19,788 nucleotides of DNA from Chloroflexota bacterium (GCA_029265085.1 JAJUJY010000076.1:1-19788); one strand, 5' to 3'. Numbered from the stretch's first letter, positions 1-7,859 are shown. The notes: generated from the sequence alone by a model not told the origin. Translations and numbers: made by a program.

Positions 1-108
1 GGGGACGCGCTGGTTTGGCTTTCTGGTGGTAAGACACCTTTTGTACCTGTAATGGCTTGGTGTCTTTTGGATAATATACATCAAAAATATCTAATTTGCA
101 TTAAAAAT

Positions 109-128
109 GTCTTAGAAAATCCAAAGAC
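109..128 (-). terminator. Possible weak terminator of the NYN gene
   Basis: On the minus strand, a 5-bp stem (GTCTT/AAGAC) with a 10-nt loop is followed by A then T5, 13 nt past the stop codon of the NYN-domain gene. The position and T-tract fit an intrinsic terminator, but the stem is short and AT-rich, so this is only a candidate. Confidence 0.3.
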
Positions 129-140
129 TGTAAAAATTAT

Positions 141-626
141 TCAATCTTGGCGGGGCTTTTTGTTCTTAAATTCTTCCAGCCAGGCGGCTACCTCTTCATC
201 GGATAGTTTTCCTGGTTCAGGCCTGTTGTCTTTTTGCGGCGCTGCTCGCTGGCTTTCTGCCAGTGCGAGTGCAAAAGCCTCGGAACTGATCACGGTTGAA
301 AGCAGTGCGCGAGCTTGTGCCTGCACCTGCCGGTCTGAGCTGACCACTTTCCAGTTGCGCGCACCCTTGCCTAATTGGTGCAGCCGGTCACGGATGGCAT
401 CGTCAGCCGTTTTACCCTGGCGGATAAAATGCGCAGTAACCATGCCGTATTTGCGCGCACCGGATTTAGCGGGGGGAGCCTGGTCAAAAAATACCTCGAC
501 TGATTGGCGCTGGATACGGCAAAATTCTTGCAGCAGTTCGATTAATTGCTGCTCGTCATCCATTGCGCTTAAGCTCATCCCTCTAATTTTTGGGATCAGG
601 TTGTGTCCGTCAATCAGGTAAGGCAT
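141..626 (-). CDS. NYN-domain (YacP-like) RNA-binding protein / putative ribonuclease
   Basis: A 161-aa protein of the NYN family, PIN-like nucleases that include Bacillus YacP/Rae1, a ribosome-associated endoribonuclease. The N-terminal strand YLIDGHNLI carries the first acidic residue (D6). Further acidic positions typical of the PIN-like active site follow at D49 (FFDQ), D75-D76 (ADDAIRD) and D98 (SSDRQ). The C-terminus is a charged helix (SDEEVAAWLEEF). The start is set at 626 because AAGGGG lies 5 nt upstream and the fold begins at once with MPYLIDGHN; a longer reading from 677 would add 17 unrelated residues and run into the divergent promoter. It is divergent from the lamin-tail gene. 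The family assignment is firm. The ribonuclease role is inferred from the family, and the substrate is unknown. Confidence 0.85.
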   Translation of the reverse strand: MPYLIDGHNLIPKIRGMSLSAMDDEQQLIELLQEFCRIQRQSVEVFFDQAPPAKSGARKYGMVTAHFIRQGKTADDAIRDRLHQLGKGARNWKVVSSDRQVQAQARALLSTVISSEAFALALAESQRAAPQKDNRPEPGKLSDEEVAAWLEEFKNKKPRQD

Positions 627-651
627 ACGAACCCCTTGGTGAATTTCTACC

Positions 652-681
652 ATTTTACCTAAAAATTGTGCTATCATTCAA
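652..681 (-). promoter_or_regulatory. Candidate sigma-70 promoter for the NYN gene
   Basis: Read on the minus strand: TTGAAT (676-681), 18-bp spacer, TAAAAT (652-657; 5 of 6 consensus). Transcription would begin near 645, leaving a short leader with the AAGGGG ribosome site. It lies in the 68-bp gap between divergent genes. Confidence 0.45.
669..677 (+). promoter_or_regulatory. Candidate extended -10 promoter for the lamin-tail/dnaX cluster
   Basis: TGC followed by TATCAT (672-677) is an extended -10 element without a good -35. A start near 684 would leave only about 11 nt before the ATG at 695, just enough for the AGGTGG ribosome site. It overlaps the oppositely oriented candidate promoter of the NYN gene, so the two may compete. 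Confidence 0.3.
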
Positions 682-694
682 AACAGGTGGCACT

Positions 695-1192
695 ATGAAT
701 TCATTTAAGCGCATTCTCCCATATTTACTTCTGAACGTGGTTGTCTCGGCGGTTACTACCATCCTGGTACTGGTGATTTGGGACCAGGGACGCCAACCGA
801 TAACACCCGCGACCGGTGGGCTGGTGGCTCCTTCACAGGCTGAAAATGCCAATCCTGCCTCAACGTTGCCCTCTTTAGATGCGGCGGTGATCCAGGTTGA
901 AAACGCGGTCGGTGTGGGTGATATTAATAACGAAGTGATTGTTTTGAAGCGGGTTGGCGAAGGCGAACTGCAGCTTTCTGGCTGGCGTATTTCTAACGGC
1001 AGCGGCAAAGATTATGTTTTTCCAGAATTAGTGCTTAATAAGAATGGTTCAGTACGCCTGTACACCCATTCCGGGCAAAATACGGTCATTGAGCTGTATT
1101 GGGGGCAGCCGGAAGCAGTTTGGAAGCCTGGTGATACAGTCAGCCTGTACGACCCGGAGAATAATTTGCGCGCCAGCTATAATATTCCTTAG
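695..1192 (+). CDS. Membrane-anchored lamin-tail domain (LTD) protein
   Basis: A 165-aa protein with one N-terminal transmembrane segment (about residues 9-29, LLLNVVVSAVTTILVLVIW). A Pro/Ala/Ser-rich linker (30-60) follows, then a C-terminal lamin-tail-like Ig fold (about 62-165). The LTD signature is visible as LQLSGWRISN, then a strand VFPELVLNKNGSVRLYTHSG and the closing WKPGDTVSLYD. LTD domains occur in bacterial surface and secreted proteins, often as adhesion or binding modules; the ligand here is unknown. The topology suggests the domain faces outside. The start at 695 follows AGGTGG; a longer reading from 590 lies opposite the NYN gene and precedes the candidate promoter. It heads the cluster leading to dnaX, which may be chance. 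Confidence 0.8.
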   Translation: MNSFKRILPYLLLNVVVSAVTTILVLVIWDQGRQPITPATGGLVAPSQAENANPASTLPSLDAAVIQVENAVGVGDINNEVIVLKRVGEGELQLSGWRISNGSGKDYVFPELVLNKNGSVRLYTHSGQNTVIELYWGQPEAVWKPGDTVSLYDPENNLRASYNIP

Positions 1193-1221
1193 CGGCTTAA
1201 CATTAGGATTGAAAGGGTACC

Positions 1222-1635
1222 ATGAGCCTGTTTGATCGAATAGCGGAAGAGAAGATCCAGGCTGCCATGCGCCAGGGGCAATTCGACCAACTGGCAGGAA
1301 AGGGGCGCAAGCTTAACCTGGAGGATAATCCGCACGAACCAGAAAGCCAACGCCTTTCCAATCATTTGCTGCGGAATAACGGGTTTTTGCCGATCTGGCT
1401 GGAAATCGGTCAGGAAATTGAGCAGGAGATTAATCTCCTGCGGACGCAGATACGGACCGCAGGCACAGAAATCAATTGGACTAACTGGCGTCATCAAATT
1501 GACGCCATCAACCGGCGAATTTTCAGTTACAATTTGCAGGTCCCTTTACAGGCATTTCAGCGCCCGCTGCTTGATCTAGAGTACGAGTTAAATAACGCGG
1601 GCGTGGCGGCTCAACCGCCATCTTCCAAAGAATAG
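1222..1635 (+). CDS. DUF1992 (DnaJ homologue subfamily C member 28-like) protein
   Basis: A 137-aa protein made mostly of the conserved DUF1992 domain, the region shared with eukaryotic DNAJC28 but without a J-domain. The family pattern is clear: an N-terminal IAEEKIQAAMRQGQFD, the glycine/lysine-rich LAGKGRKLNLEDNPH, then NHLLRNNGFLPIWLEIG and a helical C-terminal half. Its biochemical role is not established; it is soluble with no signal peptide. AAAGGG lies just before the start. It follows the LTD gene by 29 bp and precedes dnaX by 7 bp; the AGGTGG site of dnaX directly follows its stop codon, so these genes are probably cotranscribed and translationally coupled. Confidence 0.85.
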   Translation: MSLFDRIAEEKIQAAMRQGQFDQLAGKGRKLNLEDNPHEPESQRLSNHLLRNNGFLPIWLEIGQEIEQEINLLRTQIRTAGTEINWTNWRHQIDAINRRIFSYNLQVPLQAFQRPLLDLEYELNNAGVAAQPPSSKE

Positions 1636-1642
1636 GTGGTCC

Positions 1643-3301
1643 ATGGCACAGGCACTTTATCGAAAATGGCGACCGCGGCTGTGGGAACAGGTTGTTGGTC
1701 AGGAACATGTGGTGCAAACCCTGCAAAATGCGATTCGCAGCCAGCGGGTTGGGCACGCTTATCTGTTCGCCGGTCCGCGCGGCACGGGCAAGACCTCGGC
1801 GGCACGCTTGCTTGCCAAGGCCGTCAATTGCCTTGCGCCGGAAGGCAGCGAAAAACCTTGCGACCAATGCGATTTTTGCCGCGCCGTCAATGAGGGGCGT
1901 TTTCTGGACCTGATCGAAATTGACGCAGCCTCGAATACCAGCGTGGATGATGTGCGCGATTTACGCGATAAGATTAACTTTGCACCCACCCAGGGCAAGT
2001 TTAAAGTCTATATTATCGATGAAGTGCACATGCTTTCTACAGCGGCATTTAATGCGCTGCTGAAAACGCTCGAAGAGCCGCCATCTCATGCGATCTTTAT
2101 TCTGGCTACCACCGAAGTGCACAAAATTCCGGCCACCGTGCTTTCACGCTGCCAGCGGCATGAGTTCCGGCGGATTCCGGTGCATTTGATTGTCCAACAT
2201 TTGAAAGATTTGGCCGATCAGGAAGGTTTGCAGGTGGATGCCGAGGCGTTGAGCTTGATTGCCCGCCAGGCGACTGGTGCAATGCGCGATGCAATCTCTT
2301 TGTTAGACCAACTTTCATCCACCGGCAAGAAAATCACCCTGGAAATGGCGCAGGAAGTGTTGGGCACAGCCACCAGCCAGATGGTAGTGAACCTGGTGGA
2401 AGGAATCCTGGCGAAAGACACCGCGGCCGGGCTGGAAGCGATTCACCGCGCATTGGACAGCGGCTCTGATCCGCGCCAGTTTGCCCGCCAGATGGTGGAT
2501 TATTTACGCAATTTATTGTTAATTCGCCTGGGAAATGCAGACCAGATCGAAGCAACGGCTGAACAGCGTGCTTTGATGGCCCAGCACGCCCAGGGATTTG
2601 AAGTGCAGCAGTTGATGGAGACCTTGCGGCTGTTTAACAGCGCAGCCAGCGAGGTGCGCACCGGTTGGCAGCCGGGTTTGCTCTTGGAACTGGCTCTGGC
2701 AGAATCCGTTGCTCCCAAACAGGTCTTGATCCAGGCTGCGCCGGTTGTCACCAGCCAGCCTGTGCAGAGTTATGTTCCACCGGTGCAGCAGCCCGTGACA
2801 CAACCGCCTTCCGTGCCGGTTAAAGCGGCGGAACCGGTTCACCCGGAACCGCGCCTGGATGCAGTCCCGGAAAAAATTCCGGCAGCGCAAGTAGAAACTA
2901 CACAACCTGTCCCGGATGCTGCCCCAACACCGGTCCGGCAGGCTTCCGGCACAGTGAGTTTGCAGACTGTTTTGCAGCGGTGGGATGATATTCGCAAGGT
3001 GGTCAAAAGCAAACGCAAACAGACTGAGGCACTGTTAAATTCATGCAAATCAATTACCATGCGAGATGGTATACTTCAGCTGGGTTTCAGCGGTCAAGTG
3101 TTGAAATCCAAGATGGAAATGGATGATAATTTGAAGATTACTGCTCAGGCCGTCCAGCAGGTATTGGGTGTGCAATTGCCGATTGTTGTAATCGATGTGG
3201 GCACCAAAGGCGGACCGATGTCGCATGATGCGGATGTGGATGCGGACGGGATGGTCGGAGCGGCGCTTGACCTGGGCGCGCAAATCGTCCAGAAAGATTA
3301 A
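1643..3301 (+). CDS. dnaX: DNA polymerase III subunit gamma/tau
   Basis: A 552-aa clamp-loader AAA+ ATPase that loads the sliding clamp and organises the replisome. Visible motifs are Walker A GPRGTGKT (44-51), the DnaX zinc cysteines C63, C73, C76 and C79, Walker B IIDEVHM (124-130), LEEPP (143-147) and the SRC arginine-finger motif (168-170). Domain III runs to about residue 365. A Pro/Val/Gln-rich linker (about 365-435) follows, then a C-terminal domain beginning VSLQTVLQRWDDI that resembles the tail of Gram-positive-type DnaX. Length fits the full tau form. An A6 run within the palindrome at 2867-2882 in the linker is the only visible candidate for slippage to a short gamma form. ybaB follows 15 bp downstream, the classic dnaX-ybaB-recR order. 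Confidence 0.96.
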   Translation: MAQALYRKWRPRLWEQVVGQEHVVQTLQNAIRSQRVGHAYLFAGPRGTGKTSAARLLAKAVNCLAPEGSEKPCDQCDFCRAVNEGRFLDLIEIDAASNTSVDDVRDLRDKINFAPTQGKFKVYIIDEVHMLSTAAFNALLKTLEEPPSHAIFILATTEVHKIPATVLSRCQRHEFRRIPVHLIVQHLKDLADQEGLQVDAEALSLIARQATGAMRDAISLLDQLSSTGKKITLEMAQEVLGTATSQMVVNLVEGILAKDTAAGLEAIHRALDSGSDPRQFARQMVDYLRNLLLIRLGNADQIEATAEQRALMAQHAQGFEVQQLMETLRLFNSAASEVRTGWQPGLLLELALAESVAPKQVLIQAAPVVTSQPVQSYVPPVQQPVTQPPSVPVKAAEPVHPEPRLDAVPEKIPAAQVETTQPVPDAAPTPVRQASGTVSLQTVLQRWDDIRKVVKSKRKQTEALLNSCKSITMRDGILQLGFSGQVLKSKMEMDDNLKITAQAVQQVLGVQLPIVVIDVGTKGGPMSHDADVDADGMVGAALDLGAQIVQKD

Positions 3302-3316
3302 TATAAGGAGAACGGA

Positions 3317-3667
3317 ATGGCAAAAGGTAAAGGTTTTAACCGCGGAATGGCCGGTGGCGGCATGCAGGGCGGCGGGATGATGTCCCAAATCAAGAAGCTT
3401 CAGGAGCAGATGGAGGTTGCCCAGGCGGCATTAGAGGTTGAGACCGTCACAGCAACGGTTGGCGGCGGTGCGGTAAAGGTTACCATGACCGGCGCGCAGG
3501 TTTGCAAGGCGATTGAAATTGATCCCGAATTACTGAAAGATGCCGATGCTGAAATGCTGCAGGATTTAATTTTGAGCGGCGTCAACCTGGCACTTGACCA
3601 ATCGCGCAAGATGGCCGAAGAGAAAATGGGTCCGCTTTCCGGCGGCCTGTCTGGTTTAGGTTTCTAG
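3317..3667 (+). CDS. ybaB: YbaB/EbfC family nucleoid-associated protein
   Basis: A 116-aa YbaB/EbfC protein, a small DNA-binding dimer associated with the nucleoid and with RecR-linked repair. The Gly/Met-rich N-terminus (about residues 1-24) leads into a helix IKKLQEQMEVAQAALE. The conserved strand pair follows (VTATVGGGAVKVTMTGAQ), then the ELLKDADAEMLQDLILSGVNLALDQSRKMAEEKM helix region. A strong AAGGAG lies 7 nt before the ATG. It sits between dnaX and recR, as in many bacteria. The N-terminus is longer and more glycine-rich than in E. coli YbaB, which is common outside Proteobacteria. Confidence 0.95.
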   Translation: MAKGKGFNRGMAGGGMQGGGMMSQIKKLQEQMEVAQAALEVETVTATVGGGAVKVTMTGAQVCKAIEIDPELLKDADAEMLQDLILSGVNLALDQSRKMAEEKMGPLSGGLSGLGF

Positions 3668-3684
3668 GTCAGACGACTTTCTGC

Positions 3685-4293
3685 ATGGCTATCTTACCTG
3701 AACCCGTCCAGAATTTAACCCTGGCCTTTGAGCGGCTGCCAGGTATTGGGCCAAAAACTGCTTCCCGGTTGACCTTTTATCTGCTGCGCGCACCGGAAGA
3801 TGTCTCACGGGCATTGGCTGAGGCGCTGCTGGCAATTAAATCTGCTACCGGTCTGTGCCAGGTGTGTTTTAACATCACCCGCGCCGGGCAGGATATGTGC
3901 GAAGTGTGCGCCAGTCCCAAGCGGGATGAGAGCATCATCTGCGTGGTGGAAGAGCCGCTGGATGTGCTGGCTTTGGAACGCACGGCCGGATTTGTTGGCC
4001 GTTACCATGTGCTGCACGGTGTTCTTTCTCCAATCGAGGGTGTGGGGCCGGAAGACTTAAAGATCCGCCCTTTGATTGAGCGGGTGAAAAGCGGCAAGGT
4101 GCGCGAGGTGATTCTGGCGACAAACCCGAGCATGGAAGGTGACGCAACGGCGCTTTATGTCAACCAGCAGCTTGCTCCATTTGCAGTGCGCGTAACCCGT
4201 TTGGCGCGCGGACTACCGGTGGGGGGTGATCTGGAATATGCAGACCAGAATACACTGCTGCGCGCACTGGCCGGCCGCCAGGAATTGGGCTAA
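3685..4293 (+). CDS. recR: Recombination protein RecR
   Basis: A 202-aa RecR, part of the RecFOR pathway that loads RecA at gaps. Domains in order are the helix-hairpin-helix LPGIGPKTASRL (18-29), a C4 zinc finger (C58, C61, C72, C75), a Toprim domain starting IICVVEEPLDVLALE (about 85-99) with the acidic motif in TNPSMEGDATALY (146-158), and a C-terminal Walker B-like region (TRLARGLPVGGDLEYAD). Length equals the family norm. The start at 3685 lacks a strong Shine-Dalgarno sequence and lies 17 bp after ybaB, so translational coupling is likely. It is the last gene of its cluster; a terminator follows 28 nt downstream. Confidence 0.96.
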   Translation: MAILPEPVQNLTLAFERLPGIGPKTASRLTFYLLRAPEDVSRALAEALLAIKSATGLCQVCFNITRAGQDMCEVCASPKRDESIICVVEEPLDVLALERTAGFVGRYHVLHGVLSPIEGVGPEDLKIRPLIERVKSGKVREVILATNPSMEGDATALYVNQQLAPFAVRVTRLARGLPVGGDLEYADQNTLLRALAGRQELG

Positions 4294-4321
4294 TCGTTTT
4301 TCGTTTCTCATTTCCAATCCA

Positions 4322-4346
4322 AACCGCAGATTTCTGCGGTTTTTTG
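4322..4346 (+). terminator. Rho-independent terminator of the dnaX-ybaB-recR cluster
   Basis: A perfect inverted repeat AACCGCAGA / TCTGCGGTT (4322-4330, 4333-4341) is followed at once by four more T. It begins 28 nt after the recR stop codon. Confidence 0.85.
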
Positions 4347-4365
4347 TTTAACCATTCCAATCTTA

Positions 4366-4399
4366 TTGGATTGTATTTAATACGCCAATATATTATGAT
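4366..4399 (+). promoter_or_regulatory. Candidate promoter(s) for the YceI lipoprotein gene
   Basis: Two overlapping sigma-70-like matches are seen: TTGGAT-17-TATATT (4366-4394) and TTGTAT-17-TATGAT (4371-4399). Both -10 boxes match 5 of 6, both -35 boxes only 3 of 6. The segment is AT-rich and lies directly after the recR terminator. A start near 4400-4406 gives a leader of about 130 nt. Confidence 0.35.
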
Positions 4400-4423
4400 A
4401 AAAACTATCTTGTTTTGCCCTGG

Positions 4424-4510
4424 TTCGGGAAAAAGGGATTTCGGGGAATTTATGGCGGTTTGGCTGCCTAAAACACCCCCACGGAGAAGCCCTTCCCAAT
4501 ACATCCCGAA
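4424..4510 (+). promoter_or_regulatory. Possible structured 5' leader of the YceI gene
   Basis: Four short helices nest inside each other: TTCGGGA (4424-4430) with TCCCGAA (4504-4510); AAGGG (4433-4437) with CCCTT (4490-4494); GGGG (4443-4446) with CCCC (4477-4480); and GGCGG (4454-4458) with CTGCC (4464-4468, one G-U pair). I do not recognise a known riboswitch consensus. The pairing was found by eye and is unverified. Confidence 0.3.
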
Positions 4511-4538
4511 TTCACGTTCAATAAAAAAGGAGATGACC

Positions 4539-5267
4539 ATGCGACGGTCCATATTGATCTTTGGGATAATGATCCTGTTTTTGTCAGCCTGTGCTTCCCC
4601 AACGGGAACTCCTGTTTCCCCCACTGAAGCACCTGCTCTCACGCAGGTAGTTGAACCGACCGCCGTACCCACAGCGACCAGTGCACCTTCAGAAGCCCCT
4701 ACGGCAGACCAAAGCTCTTCGGCGGCAGAGCAGGTCGTTTATAAGATTATCCCAGGCGAAAGCCAGGTTTCGTACACCGTGGATGAAACTTTCCTGAATC
4801 AAAATAACCGCCTTGCTACAGCAGTTGGGATTACCACGGTGATTAATGGTGAGGTTTTTGCAGACTTAAGCAATCCCCCGGCCAGTACGATTGGGCCAGT
4901 GACAGTGGATATCAGTCAATTTCAATCGGATTCCGGGCGGCGCGATTCAGCCATTCGCAATAACTGGTTGGAATCAGCTCGTTTCCCCATCGCTACTTTT
5001 GTATCAACACAGATCGAGGGCTTGCCGGAATCATATGTGGAAGGGCAAGATTATCCCTTGAAAGTTACCGGTGATCTGACAGTGCGAGAAGTGACCAAAC
5101 CGGTTACTTTCGACATGGTTGTGCGTTTAAGCGGTGATACCTTGAGCGGGACAGGCACAACCCAGATATTGATGAGCGATTTTGAGGTCGGGCCGATCAC
5201 GATTGCTGGGGTATTGAACACCCGCGATGAAGTGATTATTAAGCTGGATTTTGTTGCGCGGCCGTAA
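4539..5267 (+). CDS. YceI-domain lipoprotein
   Basis: A 242-aa lipoprotein. The signal peptide ends in a lipobox LSAC with the lipidated cysteine at C18. A Pro/Thr/Ala-rich tether follows (about 19-60), then a YceI domain (about 67-242). YceI proteins are lipocalin-like beta barrels that bind polyisoprenoid-type lipids. The pattern is clear in YKIIPGESQVSYTV, in VTVDISQFQSDSGRRDSAIRNNWLESARFP and in LKVTGDLTVREVTKPVTF. The start is Met at 4539, six nt after AAAGGAG; an in-frame ATG at 4533 abuts that site and the longer reading from 4344 has no ribosome site. The protein should sit on the outer face of a membrane. It is monocistronic between two terminators. The physiological ligand is not evident. 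Confidence 0.9.
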   Translation: MRRSILIFGIMILFLSACASPTGTPVSPTEAPALTQVVEPTAVPTATSAPSEAPTADQSSSAAEQVVYKIIPGESQVSYTVDETFLNQNNRLATAVGITTVINGEVFADLSNPPASTIGPVTVDISQFQSDSGRRDSAIRNNWLESARFPIATFVSTQIEGLPESYVEGQDYPLKVTGDLTVREVTKPVTFDMVVRLSGDTLSGTGTTQILMSDFEVGPITIAGVLNTRDEVIIKLDFVARP

Positions 5268-5274
5268 AGAAAAA

Positions 5275-5309
5275 AGCCGATTTTCACTGCTTTCGGGTGA
5301 AAATCGGCT
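5275..5309 (-). terminator. Bidirectional terminator between yceI and the HerA-like gene
   Basis: A perfect 13-bp stem (5275-5287 with 5297-5309) has a 9-nt loop. On the minus strand it is followed by a T-rich tract (complement of 5266-5274), strong for the leftward ATPase gene. On the plus strand the T-tract is weaker, so it may also end the lipoprotein transcript. Confidence 0.8.
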
Positions 5310-5328
5310 CATTTCTATTTGAAAAAAT

Positions 5329-7854
5329 TTATTTCGCTGCCGCCGCAAAGGCTGGTAATTCCCGCGGTTGTCCATCCACTTCAATCAGATAATAGGGCAG
5401 CCAGGCAATCCCAAAGACTTCAACGTAAATATCCTTTTTCATTGGCGCAAGCGGTACTTCAGTGGTATCGTTGACCGTCCCTGCCCAGCGGTCCTGAACC
5501 TCCTTGATGGCTTTTTGCTGTTCTTTTTCCAGCGCTTCCAGCTGTTTGGTCAACAGTTCCAGCTCTTCTTGCTCTTCCTGCAGTTCCGATTTTGCCTGAG
5601 CGGTCATACGCCGCTTGGTTAAGGAACTGGAAACACTCTTTTTGCGCTTGCTCAACATACTGAGTAATAATTCGCCGTGGGTGCCTAATTCTTCCATCCG
5701 GCGCTGTTCTAATTCGTCTTTCTGATTCTCGACTTCCGCTTCCTGGCGTTTGACTTTAATTTCCAGTGCGTCGAGTTTTTTCTCGTAGGCAGTTTCTACT
5801 TTGTCTAGCTCTGCCTGCATGGCCTGGCGGGCTGCTTCAGAGCACTGTTCGCGGAATTCAGCCGTGGAGACTTCCGGGTTGGCGTACACTTTAAGCGTCT
5901 CATTCGCTTTCAAGCGGATTGTGCCGCTGCGGTACACCCACTCGATAAAGTCTTTCTGCAGGTCCGTTAATTTCTTGGCATCCGCTAACCAGCCGGGTAG
6001 CCCGGCATAGCGTGATTGCGGCAGGGGTGCCTGCACCAGGTCGTCTCGTTCATAGGTATTCCAGGCAAAATTGTCCCATTTCATTAAGCCGCCTTTGGAT
6101 TCGGTCGGCAGACTGGCAAGGTGGCGCTGGTAATCCAGGTTGTGCTTGCGTGAAAGGTAATAGATTTGTGCCTGGGCAAACAAAGCCGGGCGGTACAGGA
6201 AACCGGCCTGCTGGATGTTTGCGCTGGCGGGAATTTTGGCATCGCTGATAGCCTGGCTGAAGGATAAATCATTGGGAATGAAGTATTCTTCTACCCCGGC
6301 TGGAATGGCAGGGCGAGTCTGCGAGGTCATTTCCTCATCCGCTTTGGCGCGGGCAGGCTCTGGCCTTCCCTGGCGTTCTTCTACAACCGGAGCAGCGGCT
6401 GCATAGGTTGGCGTGACCGGCGCAGCGCTGGCAGCAGGCAGGGGTTGTGCTGCCGATGGTTTGACCAACCGCATCAACTCTGGGATTTGCGAGCGGGTGA
6501 GTGGACCGGCCAGGAAGTTTAACGCCCAGCGGGTCTGGAAAATTTGGGGAGCCTTCTCATGGACATTGTGGAGCAGGAAGGTGCGCTTACCCAGGTTGGA
6601 GATCAGCTGGTCAGCATCGCGGCGGTTTAACTGCCCGCCGGCTGATTCCAGACCATCGAGCAAGCGCTGCTTGTCCTGGTCGGTTTGCAGGCGGCCAATG
6701 ATCCAGGTGCCCGCGTTGGAAAGGCCTTTATAATCCACATCGACCGGGTTCTGGGTGGCAAGCAGCAATCCTACCCCAAAGGCACGCGCCTGCTTGAGCA
6801 TGCGCAGCATAATCGTCCGTGAAGGCGGGTTGGCAATGGGGGGCAGGTAACCCATGATCTCATCAAAATAAAGGATAGCCCGCAGGCTGCTGGTTCCGCG
6901 CTGTGAGCGCATCCAGGTTTCTACGGAGGCAAACAATAACGTCACAAAGAACATGCGCTCGCTCTCGCTCAGATGCGCCATGTAAAAGATGCTGTGACGC
7001 GGTTTGCCCTGCGGGGTGTACAGCAGACCGGCTACATCCAACGGTTGGCCTTCACGCCAGGTTTCAAAAGAGGGCGAGGCCAGGAAGTTGTTTAACAGCA
7101 TGGCCAGGTCAAAGCGGTCTTTTTCCGGGAAGAAGCTGTCTAGCGGAAATGCTCCCAGGCGGTCAAAGGTCGGCTTTTGCGTTTGCAAGATCAATTCCGT
7201 CAGGTCGAGGGATTTGCCGCTGCTCCAGGCCGTTTCCAGAATATTGGAGAGCAGGATGTGCTCGCGCGATCGCAGCGGATCGATATTGCTGATCCCGACC
7301 AATCCCAACAAGGCAGTGACAATGCTGGAGATTTTTTCGCGCAGGATTTCACGGTTTTCTTGCCAGGGAATTTCCGGTGCGGCAAATGACGAGAGGATGT
7401 TCACTGCGGTACCGGATGAAGAGCCGGGGGTATAGACACCAAAATCGACCGCGTCTTTCAGCGCCAGCAATTGTTCACGGCCTAAGCCCCAGTCGGCCAA
7501 TCCTTTTTTCCAGCGTTCGGCCGTTTCAACTGCCACCTGGGCTACGTCTTTGCCTTCACGGCGGGCGGTGTCAGGGTCAATCCAGGGCTGAAAATCCGCG
7601 GGTAAAAGGTCCGGAAAATGCAGCAGCAGGTTGGTCAGATCGCCTTTGGGATCGATAATGATCGCAGGGATGCCTTGCAATGCGGCTTCTTCCAATATAC
7701 CTACGCACAGACCGGTTTTACCGGAGCCAGTCATACCGGTGACCACCGCATGGGTAGTCAAATCGGCTGGATCATATTCGATGGGCTGCTCGGTAAGCTT
7801 GCCTTGCTTGATGTCAAATAATTTGCCTAAGTAAAATGCGCCATTGGCTGGCAT
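5329..7854 (-). CDS. HerA-like (DUF87/DUF853-type) ATPase with C-terminal coiled coil
   Basis: An 841-aa FtsK/HerA-superfamily ATPase. Visible are Walker A GMTGSGKT (40-47), the HerA-type IIIDPKGD (65-72), Walker B AILYFDEIMGYL (326-337) and a sensor-like LLATQNPVDVDYKGLSNAG (364-382). An Ala/Pro linker (about 467-520) follows. A long charged coiled coil spans about 670-790, and a conserved end VFGIAWLPYYLIEVDG (813-828) closes the protein. HerA relatives pump or unwind DNA as hexamers, but this branch is not characterised to my knowledge; no NurA or other nuclease is adjacent. It follows the GT-C gene by 5 nt, with its GAGGAG site inside that gene's end, so the two are coupled. A DNA role is not proven. 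Confidence 0.85.
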   Translation of the reverse strand: MPANGAFYLGKLFDIKQGKLTEQPIEYDPADLTTHAVVTGMTGSGKTGLCVGILEEAALQGIPAIIIDPKGDLTNLLLHFPDLLPADFQPWIDPDTARREGKDVAQVAVETAERWKKGLADWGLGREQLLALKDAVDFGVYTPGSSSGTAVNILSSFAAPEIPWQENREILREKISSIVTALLGLVGISNIDPLRSREHILLSNILETAWSSGKSLDLTELILQTQKPTFDRLGAFPLDSFFPEKDRFDLAMLLNNFLASPSFETWREGQPLDVAGLLYTPQGKPRHSIFYMAHLSESERMFFVTLLFASVETWMRSQRGTSSLRAILYFDEIMGYLPPIANPPSRTIMLRMLKQARAFGVGLLLATQNPVDVDYKGLSNAGTWIIGRLQTDQDKQRLLDGLESAGGQLNRRDADQLISNLGKRTFLLHNVHEKAPQIFQTRWALNFLAGPLTRSQIPELMRLVKPSAAQPLPAASAAPVTPTYAAAAPVVEERQGRPEPARAKADEEMTSQTRPAIPAGVEEYFIPNDLSFSQAISDAKIPASANIQQAGFLYRPALFAQAQIYYLSRKHNLDYQRHLASLPTESKGGLMKWDNFAWNTYERDDLVQAPLPQSRYAGLPGWLADAKKLTDLQKDFIEWVYRSGTIRLKANETLKVYANPEVSTAEFREQCSEAARQAMQAELDKVETAYEKKLDALEIKVKRQEAEVENQKDELEQRRMEELGTHGELLLSMLSKRKKSVSSSLTKRRMTAQAKSELQEEQEELELLTKQLEALEKEQQKAIKEVQDRWAGTVNDTTEVPLAPMKKDIYVEVFGIAWLPYYLIEVDGQPRELPAFAAAAK

Positions 7855-7859
7855 ATCGC

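Noticed and set aside
1..621. Long open frame on the plus strand from the window edge
   Set aside because: From about 150 on it is antisense to the well-supported NYN gene, its sequence is low in recognisable motifs, and there is no ribosome site. The AT-rich first 140 bp alone give no family match.
5329..7854. HerA-like ATPase as part of a known defence system (HerA-NurA, SIR2-HerA or similar)
   Set aside because: No nuclease, SIR2 or other effector gene is adjacent; its only coupled partner is a membrane glycosyltransferase-like protein.
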